A stretch of DNA of 64,000 nt from Enterobacteriaceae bacterium (GCA_902363335.1 CABIZV010000012.1:1-64000), one strand, 5' to 3'. Counted from the stretch's first letter, positions 55,576 to 64,000 are shown. Translations and numbers: made by a program. Notes: generated by a model from the sequence alone, not told the origin.

Positions 55576-55612
55576 TGTTCCCCGGCGTCACTGCGTTCGG
55601 CCGGGCTACGAA
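55576..55612. repeat. GTAGCCCGG-class REP after alr
   Basis: TTCCCCGGCGTCACTG...CGGCCGGGCTACG folds into the hairpin of the second REP family. It comes just before the tandem array. Confidence 0.8.
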
Positions 55613-55623
55613 TACTGTGATGC

Positions 55624-56008
55624 GCCGGATGGCGCTGGCGCTTATCCGGCCTACATCGGTGTTGGCTGTTTGCCGGATGGCGCTGGCGCTTATCCGGCCT
55701 ACATCGGTGTTGGCTGTTTGCCGGATGGCGCTGGCGCTTATCCGGCCTACATTGGGTGTTGGCTGTGTGCCGGAGGCGCTGGCGCTTATCCGGCCTACAT
55801 TGGGTGTTGGCTGTGTGCCGGAGGCGCTGGCGCTTATCCGGCCTACATTGGGTGTTGGCTGTGTGCCGGAGGCGCTGGCGCTTATCCGGCCTACATTGGG
55901 TGTTGGCTGTGTGCCGGAGGCGCTGGCGCTTATCCGGCCTACATTGGGTGTTGGCTGTGTGCCGGAGGCGCTGGCGCTTATCCGGCCTACATCCGGTGTT
56001 GGCTCCGT
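55624..56008 (+). repeat. Tandem array of eight 48-49-bp REP units
   Basis: Eight head-to-tail units begin at 55624, 55672, 55720, 55769, 55817, 55865, 55913 and 55961. A ninth, decayed unit starts at 56009. Each has one REP (GCCGGA...CTTATCCGGCCTAC) and a spacer ending GTGTTGGCTG. Units 1-3 read GCCGGATGGCG and units 4-8 read GCCGGAGGCG; unit 3 has gained one G in its spacer. Because 48 is divisible by three and no stop occurs, all three forward frames are open, but these frames are not genes. Confidence 0.97.
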
Positions 56009-56047
56009 GCCGGATGATGCTTATCCCGCTTACATCGCATGTTTACT

Positions 56048-56083
56048 GTAGGCCGGATAAGGCGTTTACGCCGCCATCCGGCA
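56048..56083. repeat. Inverted REP closing the tandem array
   Basis: GTAGGCCGGATAAGGCG...CCGCCATCCGGCA lies in the opposite orientation to the eight tandem units, as in the closing half of a BIME. The rest of 56084-56176 is the tyrB promoter region; TGTAAA near 56157 is a possible TyrR half-site. Confidence 0.85.
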
Positions 56084-56176
56084 ATCTTTCGACTAAGCGA
56101 AACAACCTCTCGATCTTCTTTCCCATCCGGTTTATTGTGTTATTTCCTGCCTTCTGTAAACCTGGAGAACCATCGC

Positions 56177-57370
56177 GTGTTTCAAAAAGTTGACGCCTAT
56201 GCGGGCGACCCCATTCTTTCATTAATGGAACGCTTTAAAGAAGATCCCCGCAGCGAGAAAGTAAACCTCAGCATCGGTCTGTTCTATAACGAAGACGGTA
56301 TCATCCCGCAGCTAAACTCCGTGGCAAAAGCTGAAGCACGTTTGAATGCGCAGCCGCACGGTGCGTCCTTATATCTGCCGATGGAAGGCCTTAATAGCTA
56401 TCGCCATACCGTAGCGCCGCTGCTATTTGGCGCAGACCACCCGGTTCTCCAACAACAGCGCGTCGCCACTATCCAAACGGTTGGCGGCTCCGGCGCGTTA
56501 AAAATTGGCGCTGATTTTCTCAAACGCTACTTCCCGGGCTCCGGCGTATGGGTCAGCGACCCGACCTGGGAAAACCATATTGCCATTTTTGAAGGTGCGG
56601 GCTTCACCGTCGGCACTTATCCGTGGTTTGACAGCGAAACCAACGGCGTTCGCGTTAATGCGCTGCTGGAAGCGCTAAACGCACTGCCTGCACGCAGTAT
56701 TGTGCTGCTGCATCCATGCTGCCATAACCCAACCGGTGCGGACCTGACGCATCAAGAGTGGGATGCGGTGGTTAAAGTGCTGAAAGCGCGTGAGCTGATC
56801 CCGTTCCTCGACATCGCCTATCAGGGCTTTGGCGCGGGAATGGACGACGATGCCTACGCGATCCGCGCGATTGCCGATGCGGGCCTGCCTGCGCTGGTCA
56901 GCAACTCGTTCTCTAAAATCTTCTCCCTCTACGGCGAGCGTGTCGGCGGCCTGTCAGTTGTTTGTGAAGACAACGAAACGGCGCTGCGCGTACTGGGCCA
57001 ACTGAAAGCAACCGTTCGTCGCAACTACTCCAGCCCGCCAAATTACGGTGCGCAGGTGGTGGCAACGGTGCTGGGCGATGCACAGTTGAAGGCAGAGTGG
57101 TTGGCCGAAGTGGAAGGGATGCGCGTGCGTATTCAGCACATGCGCGAGGCGTTGGTAAAAGTACTGAAAGAAGAGATGCCGAACGGCAACTTTGACTATC
57201 TCCTGAAGCAGCGTGGGATGTTCAGCTACACCGGCCTGAGTGCCGCTCAGGTGGATCGCCTACGCGATGAGTTCGGCATTTACCTGATCGCTAGCGGGCG
57301 TATGTGCATGGCAGGCCTCAACAGCCGTAACGTTCAGCGTGTAGCAAAAGCGTTCGCGGCCGTCATGTAA
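56177..57370 (+). CDS. tyrB: Aromatic amino acid aminotransferase
   Basis: TyrB makes tyrosine, phenylalanine and leucine by transamination from glutamate. It is a PLP fold-type I enzyme with the PLP lysine Lys247 in SNSFSKIFSLYGERVGG and the substrate Arg near the C-terminus in ASGRMCMAGL. The GTG at 56177 gives 397 residues, as in E. coli, and follows TGGAGAACCATC. An in-frame ATG at 56039 would translate REP sequence and is rejected. Confidence 0.97.
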   Translation: MFQKVDAYAGDPILSLMERFKEDPRSEKVNLSIGLFYNEDGIIPQLNSVAKAEARLNAQPHGASLYLPMEGLNSYRHTVAPLLFGADHPVLQQQRVATIQTVGGSGALKIGADFLKRYFPGSGVWVSDPTWENHIAIFEGAGFTVGTYPWFDSETNGVRVNALLEALNALPARSIVLLHPCCHNPTGADLTHQEWDAVVKVLKARELIPFLDIAYQGFGAGMDDDAYAIRAIADAGLPALVSNSFSKIFSLYGERVGGLSVVCEDNETALRVLGQLKATVRRNYSSPPNYGAQVVATVLGDAQLKAEWLAEVEGMRVRIQHMREALVKVLKEEMPNGNFDYLLKQRGMFSYTGLSAAQVDRLRDEFGIYLIASGRMCMAGLNSRNVQRVAKAFAAVM

Positions 57371-57377
57371 GTATGCA

Positions 57378-57416
57378 CTCACTCTGGTTTGGGGCTTTAT
57401 TCTGGGCCAGAGTGAG
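57378..57416 (+). other. Inverted repeat after tyrB
   Basis: A 10-bp perfect stem (57378-57387 with 57407-57416) encloses a 19-base loop. No T run follows, so intrinsic termination is doubtful; it may protect the 3' end. Confidence 0.55.
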
Positions 57417-57569
57417 ATGAAAACATCAAAGTGTGATCACCTTACTTTTTCCAGGATTATTCTCAGAAAAACCTTCCTTTCCCCCCTCCCAGACGGTAAG
57501 GTCGCAGGGCTTTTATTTGAAGCGCCTCTCACTTTATGACAATAACGACTCGACGATTTAAGGGAAACC

Positions 57570-58283
57570 ATGCGCAAGATCACGCAAGCTCTCAGTGCCG
57601 TCTGCTTGTTATTTGCACTGAATTCTACGGTGACGGCCCATGCCTCGTCACCGTCTCCGCTCTATCCCGGTACCGATGTGGCGAAACTTGCCGAACAAGC
57701 GCCAATCCACTGGGTTTCAGTTGCCCAAATTGAAAATAGTTTGCTCGGCCATCCGCCGATGGCGGTCGGTTTTGATATCGATGATACCGTGCTGTTTTCC
57801 AGCCCCGGCTTCTGGCGTGGACAAAAGACCTACTCACCGGATTCCCAGGATTACCTGAAAAACCCAGAATTCTGGGAAAAAATGAACAACGGCTGGGATG
57901 CTTTCAGTATTCCGAAAGAGGTGGCCCGCTCGCTGATTGCGATGCACGTGAAGCGCGGCGATAGCATTTACTTTGTGACCGGCCGGAGCCAGACCAAAAC
58001 CGAAACCGTATCAAAAACGCTGCAGGACGATTTTTTGATCCCTGGCGCCAGCATGAATCCGGTCATTTTCGCTGGTGACCATCCGGGCCAGAACAGCAAA
58101 ACCCAGTGGCTTAAGGAGAAAAATATCCGCGTGTTCTACGGTGATTCTGACAACGACATCACCGCCGCGCGTGAAGTGGGTGCCCGTGCTATCCGCGTCC
58201 TGCGCGCTTCTAACTCGACCTATCGCCCGCTGCCGCAAGCCGGCGCGTTTAACGAAGAAGTTATCGTTAACTCTGAGTACTAA
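57570..58283 (+). CDS. aphA: Class B acid phosphatase AphA
   Basis: AphA is a periplasmic, metal-dependent phosphatase and phosphotransferase that acts on nucleotides and other phosphomonoesters. The signal peptide ends VTAHA. The DDDD-superfamily motif FDIDDTVLFSSP provides the nucleophile Asp69 and Asp71, and YGDSDNDITAA supplies the later acidic residues. It has 237 residues, as in E. coli. AAGGGAAACC precedes the ATG. In E. coli yjbQ follows; here a REP pair takes its place. Confidence 0.97.
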   Translation: MRKITQALSAVCLLFALNSTVTAHASSPSPLYPGTDVAKLAEQAPIHWVSVAQIENSLLGHPPMAVGFDIDDTVLFSSPGFWRGQKTYSPDSQDYLKNPEFWEKMNNGWDAFSIPKEVARSLIAMHVKRGDSIYFVTGRSQTKTETVSKTLQDDFLIPGASMNPVIFAGDHPGQNSKTQWLKEKNIRVFYGDSDNDITAAREVGARAIRVLRASNSTYRPLPQAGAFNEEVIVNSEY

Positions 58284-58294
58284 CGCCAACCCGT

Positions 58295-58376
58295 TGTAGG
58301 CAGGATAAGGCGTTTACGCCGCCATCCGGCAGCATAGAGCAGATTGCTGGATGGCGCTTCGCTTATCCGGCCTACA
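58295..58376. repeat. REP pair between aphA and yjbR
   Basis: Facing REP units GTAGGCAGGATAAGG...CCATCCGGCAG and TGCTGGATGGCG...CTTATCCGGCCTAC. yjbQ, expected here from E. coli, is missing. Confidence 0.9.
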
Positions 58377-58388
58377 ATTTGTACCAAT

Positions 58389-58471
58389 AAATGATGCTTT
58401 TTTAGTCAAAATAAGCTGCCGGGAGGTTTATCCTTTCGGCATCTTGTAGCACACTGAAATGATGCTTTTTT
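58389..58471 (+). repeat. 15-bp direct repeat upstream of yjbR
   Basis: AAATGATGCTTTTTT occurs at 58389-58403 and again at 58457-58471, 68 bp apart. The second copy ends 36 bp before the yjbR start. It could come from a small duplication or serve as a paired binding site. Confidence 0.7.
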
Positions 58472-58507
58472 GCACAAAAATGGTTTGTGAGACTTAAAGG
58501 AGTAAAA

Positions 58508-58864
58508 ATGATGACCAGTTCGGATCTTCTGCAGTACTGCATGGCGAAACGTGGCGCGGAACAGAGCGTACACAGTGACTGGAAGGCAACACAGATTAAA
58601 GTGGCCGACGTGCTGTTTGCGATGGTGAAGGATGTTGAAGACCGCCCGGCGGTGTCGCTGAAAACCAGCCCCGAACTGGCAGAACTGCTGCGCCAGCAGC
58701 ATAAAGATGTGCGCCCAAGCCGCCATCTCAATAAAGCGCACTGGAGCACCGTTTACCTGGACGGCTCGCTGCCGGGCTCACAAATTTATTATCTGGTGGA
58801 TGCGTCGTATCAGCTGGCGGTGGATCTGCTGCCGGAAACGCTCCGACAGCAGCTCTACTCGTGA
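58508..58864 (+). CDS. yjbR: MmcQ/YjbR family protein
   Basis: A 118-residue protein of the MmcQ/YjbR (DUF419) family, which has a CyaY-like fold; a DNA-binding role has been suggested. The family core KTSPELAELLRQQHKDVRPSRHLNKAHWSTVYLDG is intact (given here as two pieces: TSPELAELLRQQHKDV and RPSRHLNKAHWSTVYLDG). The ATG at 58508 lies five bases after AAAGGAG; the ATG next to it is possible too. Its stop directly abuts the stop of convergent uvrA. Confidence 0.92.
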   Translation: MMTSSDLLQYCMAKRGAEQSVHSDWKATQIKVADVLFAMVKDVEDRPAVSLKTSPELAELLRQQHKDVRPSRHLNKAHWSTVYLDGSLPGSQIYYLVDASYQLAVDLLPETLRQQLYS

Positions 58865-61690
58865 TTAACCCAGCAAAGGCTTCAGGAAACGCGCGGTGTG
58901 CGAGGCTTCGCAGTTAGCCACCGTTTCTGGCGTACCGGAAACGAGGATTTCACCCCCGCCGCTGCCGCCTTCTGGCCCCAGGTCGACAATCCAGTCCGCC
59001 GTTTTAATGACGTCGAGGTTGTGCTCAATCACCACGATGGTGTTGCCCTGATCCCTAAGCTGATGCAGCACTTCCAGCAGCTGCTGGATGTCCGCAAAGT
59101 GCAGGCCGGTCGTTGGCTCATCCAGAATATACAGCGTCTGGCCGGTGCCGCGTTTTGACAGCTCACGCGCCAGCTTCACGCGCTGTGCTTCACCGCCGGA
59201 CAGCGTGGTCGCCGATTGGCCAAGACGAATATAGGTGAGGCCTACGTCCATCAGCGTTTGCAGCTTACGCGCCAGCGCCGGAACGGCATCAAAGAACTCA
59301 CGTGCTTCTTCAATGGTCATATCCAGCACTTCGTGGATGGTCTTGCCTTTGTACTTAATCTCCAGCGTTTCGCGGTTATAGCGTTTGCCTTTGCACTGGT
59401 CGCACGGCACGTAGATATCCGGCAGGAAGTGCATCTCGACTTTGATGACGCCATCGCCCTGACAGGCTTCGCAGCGTCCACCGCGCACGTTAAAGCTAAA
59501 GCGCCCCGGCGTATAGCCACGGGTACGTGACTCCGGTACACCGGCAAATAGCTCACGCACTGGCGTGAAGACCCCGGTGTAGGTCGCCGGGTTAGAGCGC
59601 GGCGTACGGCCAATCGGGCTCTGGTCGATGTCGATAACCTTATCGAAATGCTCAAGCCCCTGCACGTCACGATATGGCGCGGGTTCAGCGATGGTCGCGC
59701 CATTTAGCTGAGTCTGCGCAATCGGGAACAGCGTGTCATTGATCAGGGTCGATTTACCCGAACCGGACACCCCGGTGATGCAGGTAAACAGGCCAACCGG
59801 CAGCGTCAGGGTCACGTCTTTTAAGTTGTTACCCGATGCGCCCGTCAGTTTGAGCACTTTTTCCGGGTCTGCCGGCACACGATTTTTTGGCACTTCAATT
59901 TTACGTTTACCGCTCATGAACTGCCCGGTTAACGACTCCGGCACCGCCATAATGTCGTCAAGCGTCCCTTCCGCGACGACCTGACCGCCATGCACACCTG
60001 CACCGGGGCCAATGTCGATAACGTGGTCGGCGGCGCGAATGGCATCTTCATCATGCTCAACCACAATCACCGTGTTGCCAAGATTACGCAGGTGGATAAG
60101 CGTTCCCAGTAGACGTTCGTTATCGCGCTGGTGCAGGCCGATAGACGGTTCGTCCAGCACGTACATCACGCCAACCAACCCCGCGCCAATCTGGCTCGCC
60201 AGACGGATACGCTGGGCCTCGCCGCCGGACAACGTTTCCGCTGAACGCGACAGGGTCAGATAGTTCAGGCCAACGTTGACGAGGAACTTCAGGCGATCGC
60301 CAATCTCTTTTAGCACTTTCTCAGCAATTTTTGCTCGCTGACCGGATAGCTTCATGTTGGTGAAGAAATCCAGCGCATGACCGATGCTCATATCCGAGAT
60401 GGTGGGCAGCGGCGTATTCTCAACGTACACGTGGCGCGCTTCGCGGCGCAGACGGGTGCCGTCACAGCTGGTGCAGGAGCGGTTGCTGATAAATTTCGCC
60501 AGTTCTTCACGTACTGCGCTGGATTCCGTCTCTTTATAACGGCGCTCCATATTATGCAGCACGCCTTCAAACGGATGGCGACGCACGGAGGTGTCGCCAC
60601 GGTCGTTGATGTACTTAAATTCAATCGACTCTTTGCCAGACCCGCTAAGAATTGCTTTCTGTGCGGTGGCGCTCAGGCTTTCCCATGGCGCTTCTACATC
60701 GAACTTGTAGTGCTCTGCCAGCGATTTCAGCATCTGGAAGTAGTAGAAATTGCGACGATCCCAGCCGCGAATTGCGCCACCGGCAAGCGATAGCTCAGGA
60801 TTCTGGATAACGCGGTCAGGATCGAAATATTGCTGCACGCCCAGACCATCACAGGTCGGGCAGGCGCCAGCCGGGTTGTTGAACGAGAACAGGCGCGGTT
60901 CTAGCTCACGCATGCTGTAGCCGCAAATCGGGCAGGCGAAGTTGGCGGAGAACAGCAGTTCTTCCGCGTTCGGGTCATCCATATCGGAGACCACCGCCGT
61001 ACCGCCGGAGAGATCCAGCGCGGTTTCAAAGGACTCAGCCAGTCGCTGCGTCAAATCGTCACGAACTTTAAAGCGGTCAATCACCACTTCAATGGTGTGT
61101 TTCTTTTGCAGTTCGAGCTTTGGCGGATCGGACAGGTCACACACTTCGCCGTCAATACGCGCGCGGATATAGCCCTGGCTTGCCAGGTTTTCCAGCGTTT
61201 TGGTGTGCTCGCCTTTGCGTTCTTTGATGATAGGCGCCAGCAGCATAAGACGTTTGCCTTCAGGCTGTGACAGCACGTTATCGACCATCTGGCTGACGGT
61301 TTGCGCCGCCAGCGGCACGTCGTGGTCCGGGCAGCGCGGTTCGCCGACGCGAGCGTACAGCAGACGCAGATAGTCGTGAATTTCGGTGATGGTACCGACG
61401 GTAGAGCGTGGGTTGTGCGAGGTCGATTTCTGCTCGATAGAAATCGCTGGCGACAGCCCTTCAATATGATCGACGTCCGGCTTTTCCATCAACGACAGGA
61501 ACTGACGCGCATAGGCAGAAAGCGATTCTACATAGCGGCGCTGTCCCTCGGCGTAGAGGGTGTCGAAAGCCAATGAAGATTTACCAGACCCAGACAGCCC
61601 GGTCACGACAATCAGTTTGTCGCGAGGGATGACGAGGTTGATGTTTTTGAGATTATGGGTGCGGGCGCCCCGAACTTCGATCTTATCCAT
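58865..61690 (-). CDS. uvrA: Excinuclease ABC subunit A
   Basis: UvrA finds bulky DNA damage and loads UvrB in nucleotide excision repair. Two ABC-type ATPase modules are visible: Walker A GLSGSGKSSLAFD near residue 31 and GVSGSGKSTL near residue 640. Signatures are LSGGEAQRIRLA and LSGGEAQRVKLA. Zinc-finger cysteines appear in CPICGYS...CPTCDG and CEACQGDG...CDQCKGK. It has 941 residues. It is divergent from ssb, with a shared LexA box. Confidence 0.98.
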   Translation of the reverse strand: MDKIEVRGARTHNLKNINLVIPRDKLIVVTGLSGSGKSSLAFDTLYAEGQRRYVESLSAYARQFLSLMEKPDVDHIEGLSPAISIEQKSTSHNPRSTVGTITEIHDYLRLLYARVGEPRCPDHDVPLAAQTVSQMVDNVLSQPEGKRLMLLAPIIKERKGEHTKTLENLASQGYIRARIDGEVCDLSDPPKLELQKKHTIEVVIDRFKVRDDLTQRLAESFETALDLSGGTAVVSDMDDPNAEELLFSANFACPICGYSMRELEPRLFSFNNPAGACPTCDGLGVQQYFDPDRVIQNPELSLAGGAIRGWDRRNFYYFQMLKSLAEHYKFDVEAPWESLSATAQKAILSGSGKESIEFKYINDRGDTSVRRHPFEGVLHNMERRYKETESSAVREELAKFISNRSCTSCDGTRLRREARHVYVENTPLPTISDMSIGHALDFFTNMKLSGQRAKIAEKVLKEIGDRLKFLVNVGLNYLTLSRSAETLSGGEAQRIRLASQIGAGLVGVMYVLDEPSIGLHQRDNERLLGTLIHLRNLGNTVIVVEHDEDAIRAADHVIDIGPGAGVHGGQVVAEGTLDDIMAVPESLTGQFMSGKRKIEVPKNRVPADPEKVLKLTGASGNNLKDVTLTLPVGLFTCITGVSGSGKSTLINDTLFPIAQTQLNGATIAEPAPYRDVQGLEHFDKVIDIDQSPIGRTPRSNPATYTGVFTPVRELFAGVPESRTRGYTPGRFSFNVRGGRCEACQGDGVIKVEMHFLPDIYVPCDQCKGKRYNRETLEIKYKGKTIHEVLDMTIEEAREFFDAVPALARKLQTLMDVGLTYIRLGQSATTLSGGEAQRVKLARELSKRGTGQTLYILDEPTTGLHFADIQQLLEVLHQLRDQGNTIVVIEHNLDVIKTADWIVDLGPEGGSGGGEILVSGTPETVANCEASHTARFLKPLLG

Positions 61691-61776
61691 TCACCTTTCC
61701 CGGTAGAAGATACACGGATTGCCTGGTTTGTTTGAAGGACAAACGGCAGAAACGGCTAATTATGACACAACTTAAC

Positions 61777-61792
61777 CTGAATGAATATACAG
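61777..61792. promoter_or_regulatory. LexA (SOS) box between uvrA and ssb
   Basis: CTGAATGAATATACAG fits CTG-N10-CAG and equals the E. coli uvrA box on the other strand. It lies in the 251-bp uvrA/ssb gap and should control uvrA and one ssb promoter. Confidence 0.93.
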
Positions 61793-61941
61793 TATTGGAA
61801 TGCCCAATGGAGTAACTGCTGAAAATTGCAGCGCAATAAGATGTTTAGTTGAATCTGCCTCGCAGCTACCAAAATAGCGTCTGGAAATGATACACTGGCG
61901 CGTTTACACTTAATCAAGACACATATTCAGGAGAGACAAAC

Positions 61942-62481
61942 ATGGCCAGCAGAGGCGTAAACAAGGTGATTCTCGTCGGTAACCTGGGCCAGGACCCGGA
62001 AGTGCGCTATATGCCGAATGGTGGCGCAGTTGCCAACATTACGCTGGCTACTTCCGAATCCTGGCGCGATAAAGCGACCGGTGAAATGAAAGAGCAGACC
62101 GAATGGCACCGCGTCGTGCTGTTTGGCAAGCTGGCGGAAGTTGCGGGCGAATACCTGCGTAAGGGCTCTCAGGTTTATATCGAAGGCCAGCTGCGTACCC
62201 GTAAGTGGACCGATCAGTCCGGAGCTGAAAAGTACACCACTGAAGTGGTCGTGAACGTGGGCGGCACCATGCAGATGCTCGGCGGCCGTCAGGGCGGCGG
62301 CGCACCAGCAGGCGGTAATGCTGGCGGCCAGCAGCAGGGCGGTTGGGGTCAGCCTCAGCAGCCACAGGGCGGCAATCAGTTCAGCGGCGGCGCGCAGTCT
62401 CGTCCGCAGCAGCAGCCTCAGTCTGCACCAGCGCAGTCCAACGAACCACCAATGGACTTCGACGACGATATCCCATTCTAA
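61942..62481 (+). CDS. ssb: Single-stranded DNA-binding protein
   Basis: SSB coats single-stranded DNA in replication, repair and recombination and recruits partners through its tail. The OB fold covers about residues 1-112 (VNKVILVGNLGQDPEVRY). A Gly/Gln/Pro-rich linker follows, and the protein ends with the acidic tip MDFDDDIPF. It has 179 residues, one more than E. coli. The ATG follows CAGGAGAGACAAAC. A strong terminator ends the unit. Confidence 0.99.
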   Translation: MASRGVNKVILVGNLGQDPEVRYMPNGGAVANITLATSESWRDKATGEMKEQTEWHRVVLFGKLAEVAGEYLRKGSQVYIEGQLRTRKWTDQSGAEKYTTEVVVNVGGTMQMLGGRQGGGAPAGGNAGGQQQGGWGQPQQPQGGNQFSGGAQSRPQQQPQSAPAQSNEPPMDFDDDIPF

Positions 62482-62511
62482 GACTCGCGATTTCGCGAAC
62501 TCAGAATATGA

Positions 62512-62535
62512 AAACCCTGCTTCGGCAGGGTTTTT
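62512..62535 (+). terminator. ssb terminator
   Basis: AAACCCTGC-TTCG-GCAGGGTTT followed by further T forms a classical intrinsic terminator. Confidence 0.95.
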
Positions 62536-62581
62536 GCTTTTTAGAGACGTCCGTCTAAGCCCACGCTCTGACCCTGCATTT

Positions 62582-62612
62582 GTAGGCATGATAAGCGAAG
62601 CGCCATCAGGCA
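62582..62612. repeat. Single REP after ssb
   Basis: GTAGGCATGATAAGCG...CGCCATCAGGCA is one slightly diverged REP unit. Confidence 0.8.
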
Positions 62613-62659
62613 CAAGCGCGTAGCGGCGTAACCCCAATATAGTCGCGGCGTTCTCGCGC

Positions 62660-64000
62660 TCAGTTCGCCATTGATGCGTCATTGAGAACCGGCAGAATCG
62701 GTGGCTTCCCGGTTGCCACACGCTTGCGGTTCATTTCGTCAAGAATCAGCCGATAAGCGATGTAGTATTTATAGATATTGCTGACGTAGGTCACCGTCTC
62801 TGCGCCAATCTTCTCTGCGGCAAGATTTTCGACGTTACCAAACCAGATATCAGGATCAAAACCGCGTTTTTTCGTTTCCACCCGCAGCCGGGCAATACGT
62901 GCTGGCCCGGCGTTATAGGAGGCGAAGGAAAACAGCGCTTTATCCAGCTGCGTCATGGGTTCGTCGGCATAGTAACGATCGATCATCCAGCGCATATATT
63001 TCACCCCGGCATGAATGTTGGGATCCAGCAGCTTGATATCGCCCACCTTTAACTCTTTACCGGTTTTTGGCATCACCTGCATCACGCCAATCGCCCCGAC
63101 GTGGCTACGCACCGACTGATCTAGCCGCGATTCCTGATATCCCTGCGCGGCCATCAGGAGCCAGTCAACATCATAACGGTCGCCATATTTTCTGAATACT
63201 TCCACCATCTTAAGAAACTTGCGGCGCTCCCTCTCTGCGGCGGCATTCTTGACGTAGTCCGCGCTCTTCAGATAACGCAGCAAAAGCGTATTACCCAGCG
63301 TGCTGCCCTGGCGGTGGTCTTTAACAAAATCATTAAGTTCCGCCAGGAGCTTAGGATTATTTTTACGCACTGCCCAGGCGATGCTGCCGTCATCTCGAAG
63401 CACCACCTTTTCGTGTATCTTAATTTTGGGGAATACCTGTTTCCAGAATATCGCTTTGTGGCGGTCGACCACGGTCAGTTGAATCAGCCCCGCGTTAAGC
63501 ATCTCCAACAGATCTTCATCCTCCAGCGCTTCAGGAGCCGGTTTGATGATGACAAGAGGGCGCTTTTCTTCGGTGAACCGCACATTCAGGGCAGCCAGGC
63601 TTTCGTAATAGCTTGATGAGAGACGCACAAATACCGTCTTGCCGGAGAGATCGTCCAGACTCTTTATTTGCACAGACGCTGGGCCCGAGATCAGCAGTTC
63701 TTTGATCCCGGAGTAGAGCGGTTGGGTGAAGGCGACTTCTTGCTGACGGGAAGGGGTGATGGTGAGGTTGGCGGCGGCGATATCTCCTTTACCTTCATTG
63801 AGGGCGGTAAAAAGCGTATCTCGTGTTACCGGCACAAAGATTATCCGTACCTTAAGATGGCGCTGCTTAAGCTTCTTATCTTTCGCCAGTTGTGCATTCA
63901 GACTGCGCTCAAAGGCGGCGAAAATATCGTGAGTTGCCCCGCGCTGCTGGCCTTTAGTGATGAAAAAAAAGGTCTTACTGTAGGTGGTTAACACCCGGAT
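62660..64000 (-). CDS. MltF-like lytic transglycosylase with solute-binding domain, 5' end missing
   Basis: The C-terminal half is a soluble lytic transglycosylase domain with the catalytic Glu in GYQESRLDQS and the GVMQVMPKTG and SFASYNAGPARIARL motifs. The N-terminal half resembles a family 3 solute-binding domain (GDIAAANLTITPSRQQEVAFT). This is the MltF arrangement: a peptidoglycan-cleaving enzyme under a ligand-sensing domain. The frame runs off the window edge (the bases before GTG at 63994 continue in frame as Ile-Arg), so the signal peptide and start lie outside. It is a paralogue or relative of mltF, which in E. coli lies elsewhere, so no symbol is given. Confidence 0.85.
   Translation of the reverse strand: MRVLTTYSKTFFFITKGQQRGATHDIFAAFERSLNAQLAKDKKLKQRHLKVRIIFVPVTRDTLFTALNEGKGDIAAANLTITPSRQQEVAFTQPLYSGIKELLISGPASVQIKSLDDLSGKTVFVRLSSSYYESLAALNVRFTEEKRPLVIIKPAPEALEDEDLLEMLNAGLIQLTVVDRHKAIFWKQVFPKIKIHEKVVLRDDGSIAWAVRKNNPKLLAELNDFVKDHRQGSTLGNTLLLRYLKSADYVKNAAAERERRKFLKMVEVFRKYGDRYDVDWLLMAAQGYQESRLDQSVRSHVGAIGVMQVMPKTGKELKVGDIKLLDPNIHAGVKYMRWMIDRYYADEPMTQLDKALFSFASYNAGPARIARLRVETKKRGFDPDIWFGNVENLAAEKIGAETVTYVSNIYKYYIAYRLILDEMNRKRVATGKPPILPVLNDASMAN

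Noticed and set aside
55624..56083. A CRISPR array
   Set aside because: The 48-bp units are repeated in full including the spacer, so there are no unique spacers; the core is a REP sequence and no cas gene is near.
55617..56193. Three long overlapping forward reading frames with 16-residue repeats
   Set aside because: They are produced by the 48-bp REP tandem array, whose length is a multiple of three and which lacks stops. No ribosome site or family match is seen.
61927..62721. A 264-codon minus-strand frame across ssb
   Set aside because: It is antisense to ssb and its terminator; the ssb assignment is certain.

Overview
The window is a chromosomal segment of a member of the Enterobacteriaceae. 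It follows the E. coli/Salmonella order downstream of an rRNA operon almost gene for gene: 5S rRNA end, metA, aceBAK, iclR, metH, yjbB, pepE, rluF, yjbD, lysC, pgi, yjbEFGH, psiE, malGFE/malK-lamB-malM, ubiCA, plsB/dgkA, lexA-dinF, yjbJ, zur, dusA, pspG, qorA, dnaB, alr, tyrB, aphA, yjbR, uvrA/ssb. A panS-type transporter beside lysC, the lack of arpA and yjbQ, and the mix of two REP families point to a Citrobacter/Enterobacter/Salmonella-like genome rather than E. coli K-12. The species cannot be fixed from this sequence alone.

Layout. 1-505: end of an rRNA operon with its T1-T2 double terminator, then REP elements. 635-11500: methionine genes (metA with four MetJ boxes, metH) flank the glyoxylate operon aceBAK and its repressor iclR. 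11.5-18.5 kb: yjbB, pepE, rluF, yjbD, panS, and lysC under a lysine riboswitch. 18.8-24.5 kb: pgi and the exopolysaccharide-associated operon yjbEFGH. 24.6-30.95 kb: an accessory block between yjbH and psiE. It holds a hexapeptide-repeat acyltransferase, then an AT-rich sugar operon (6-phospho-beta-glycosidase, mannose-6-phosphate isomerase, PTS IIC, allulose/ribulose-phosphate 3-epimerase, PTS IIB) and a convergent GntR/UTRA regulator. 31-40 kb: psiE and the divergent maltose regulon. 40-47.6 kb: ubiquinone and phospholipid genes, the SOS repressor operon, yjbJ and zur. 47.6-50.4 kb: a second accessory patch with a cupin protein, a TraF-like envelope protein and a HicAB toxin-antitoxin pair. 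50.4-64 kb: dusA, pspG, qorA, dnaB, alr, a 48-bp REP tandem array, tyrB, aphA, yjbR, uvrA, ssb, and a 5'-truncated MltF-like lytic transglycosylase.

How the genes work together. aceBAK makes and controls the glyoxylate shunt and IclR represses it. malEFGK plus LamB and MalM form the maltodextrin uptake system. LexA controls itself, dinF and, through the box at 61777, uvrA/ssb. The sugar island reads as a self-contained catabolic unit: phosphorylating uptake, hydrolysis of the phospho-disaccharide, then isomerase and epimerase steps towards fructose-6-phosphate. It lacks an EIIA gene.

The strongest candidates for something not yet described are this PTS/GH1/isomerase/epimerase island with its candidate CRP and GntR sites, the tandem REP array open in all three forward frames, the palindrome between zur and the cupin gene, and a HicA lacking the usual catalytic histidine motif behind a twin-palindrome operator. 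All assignments come from reading the sequence and from recalled family knowledge; no searches were run.
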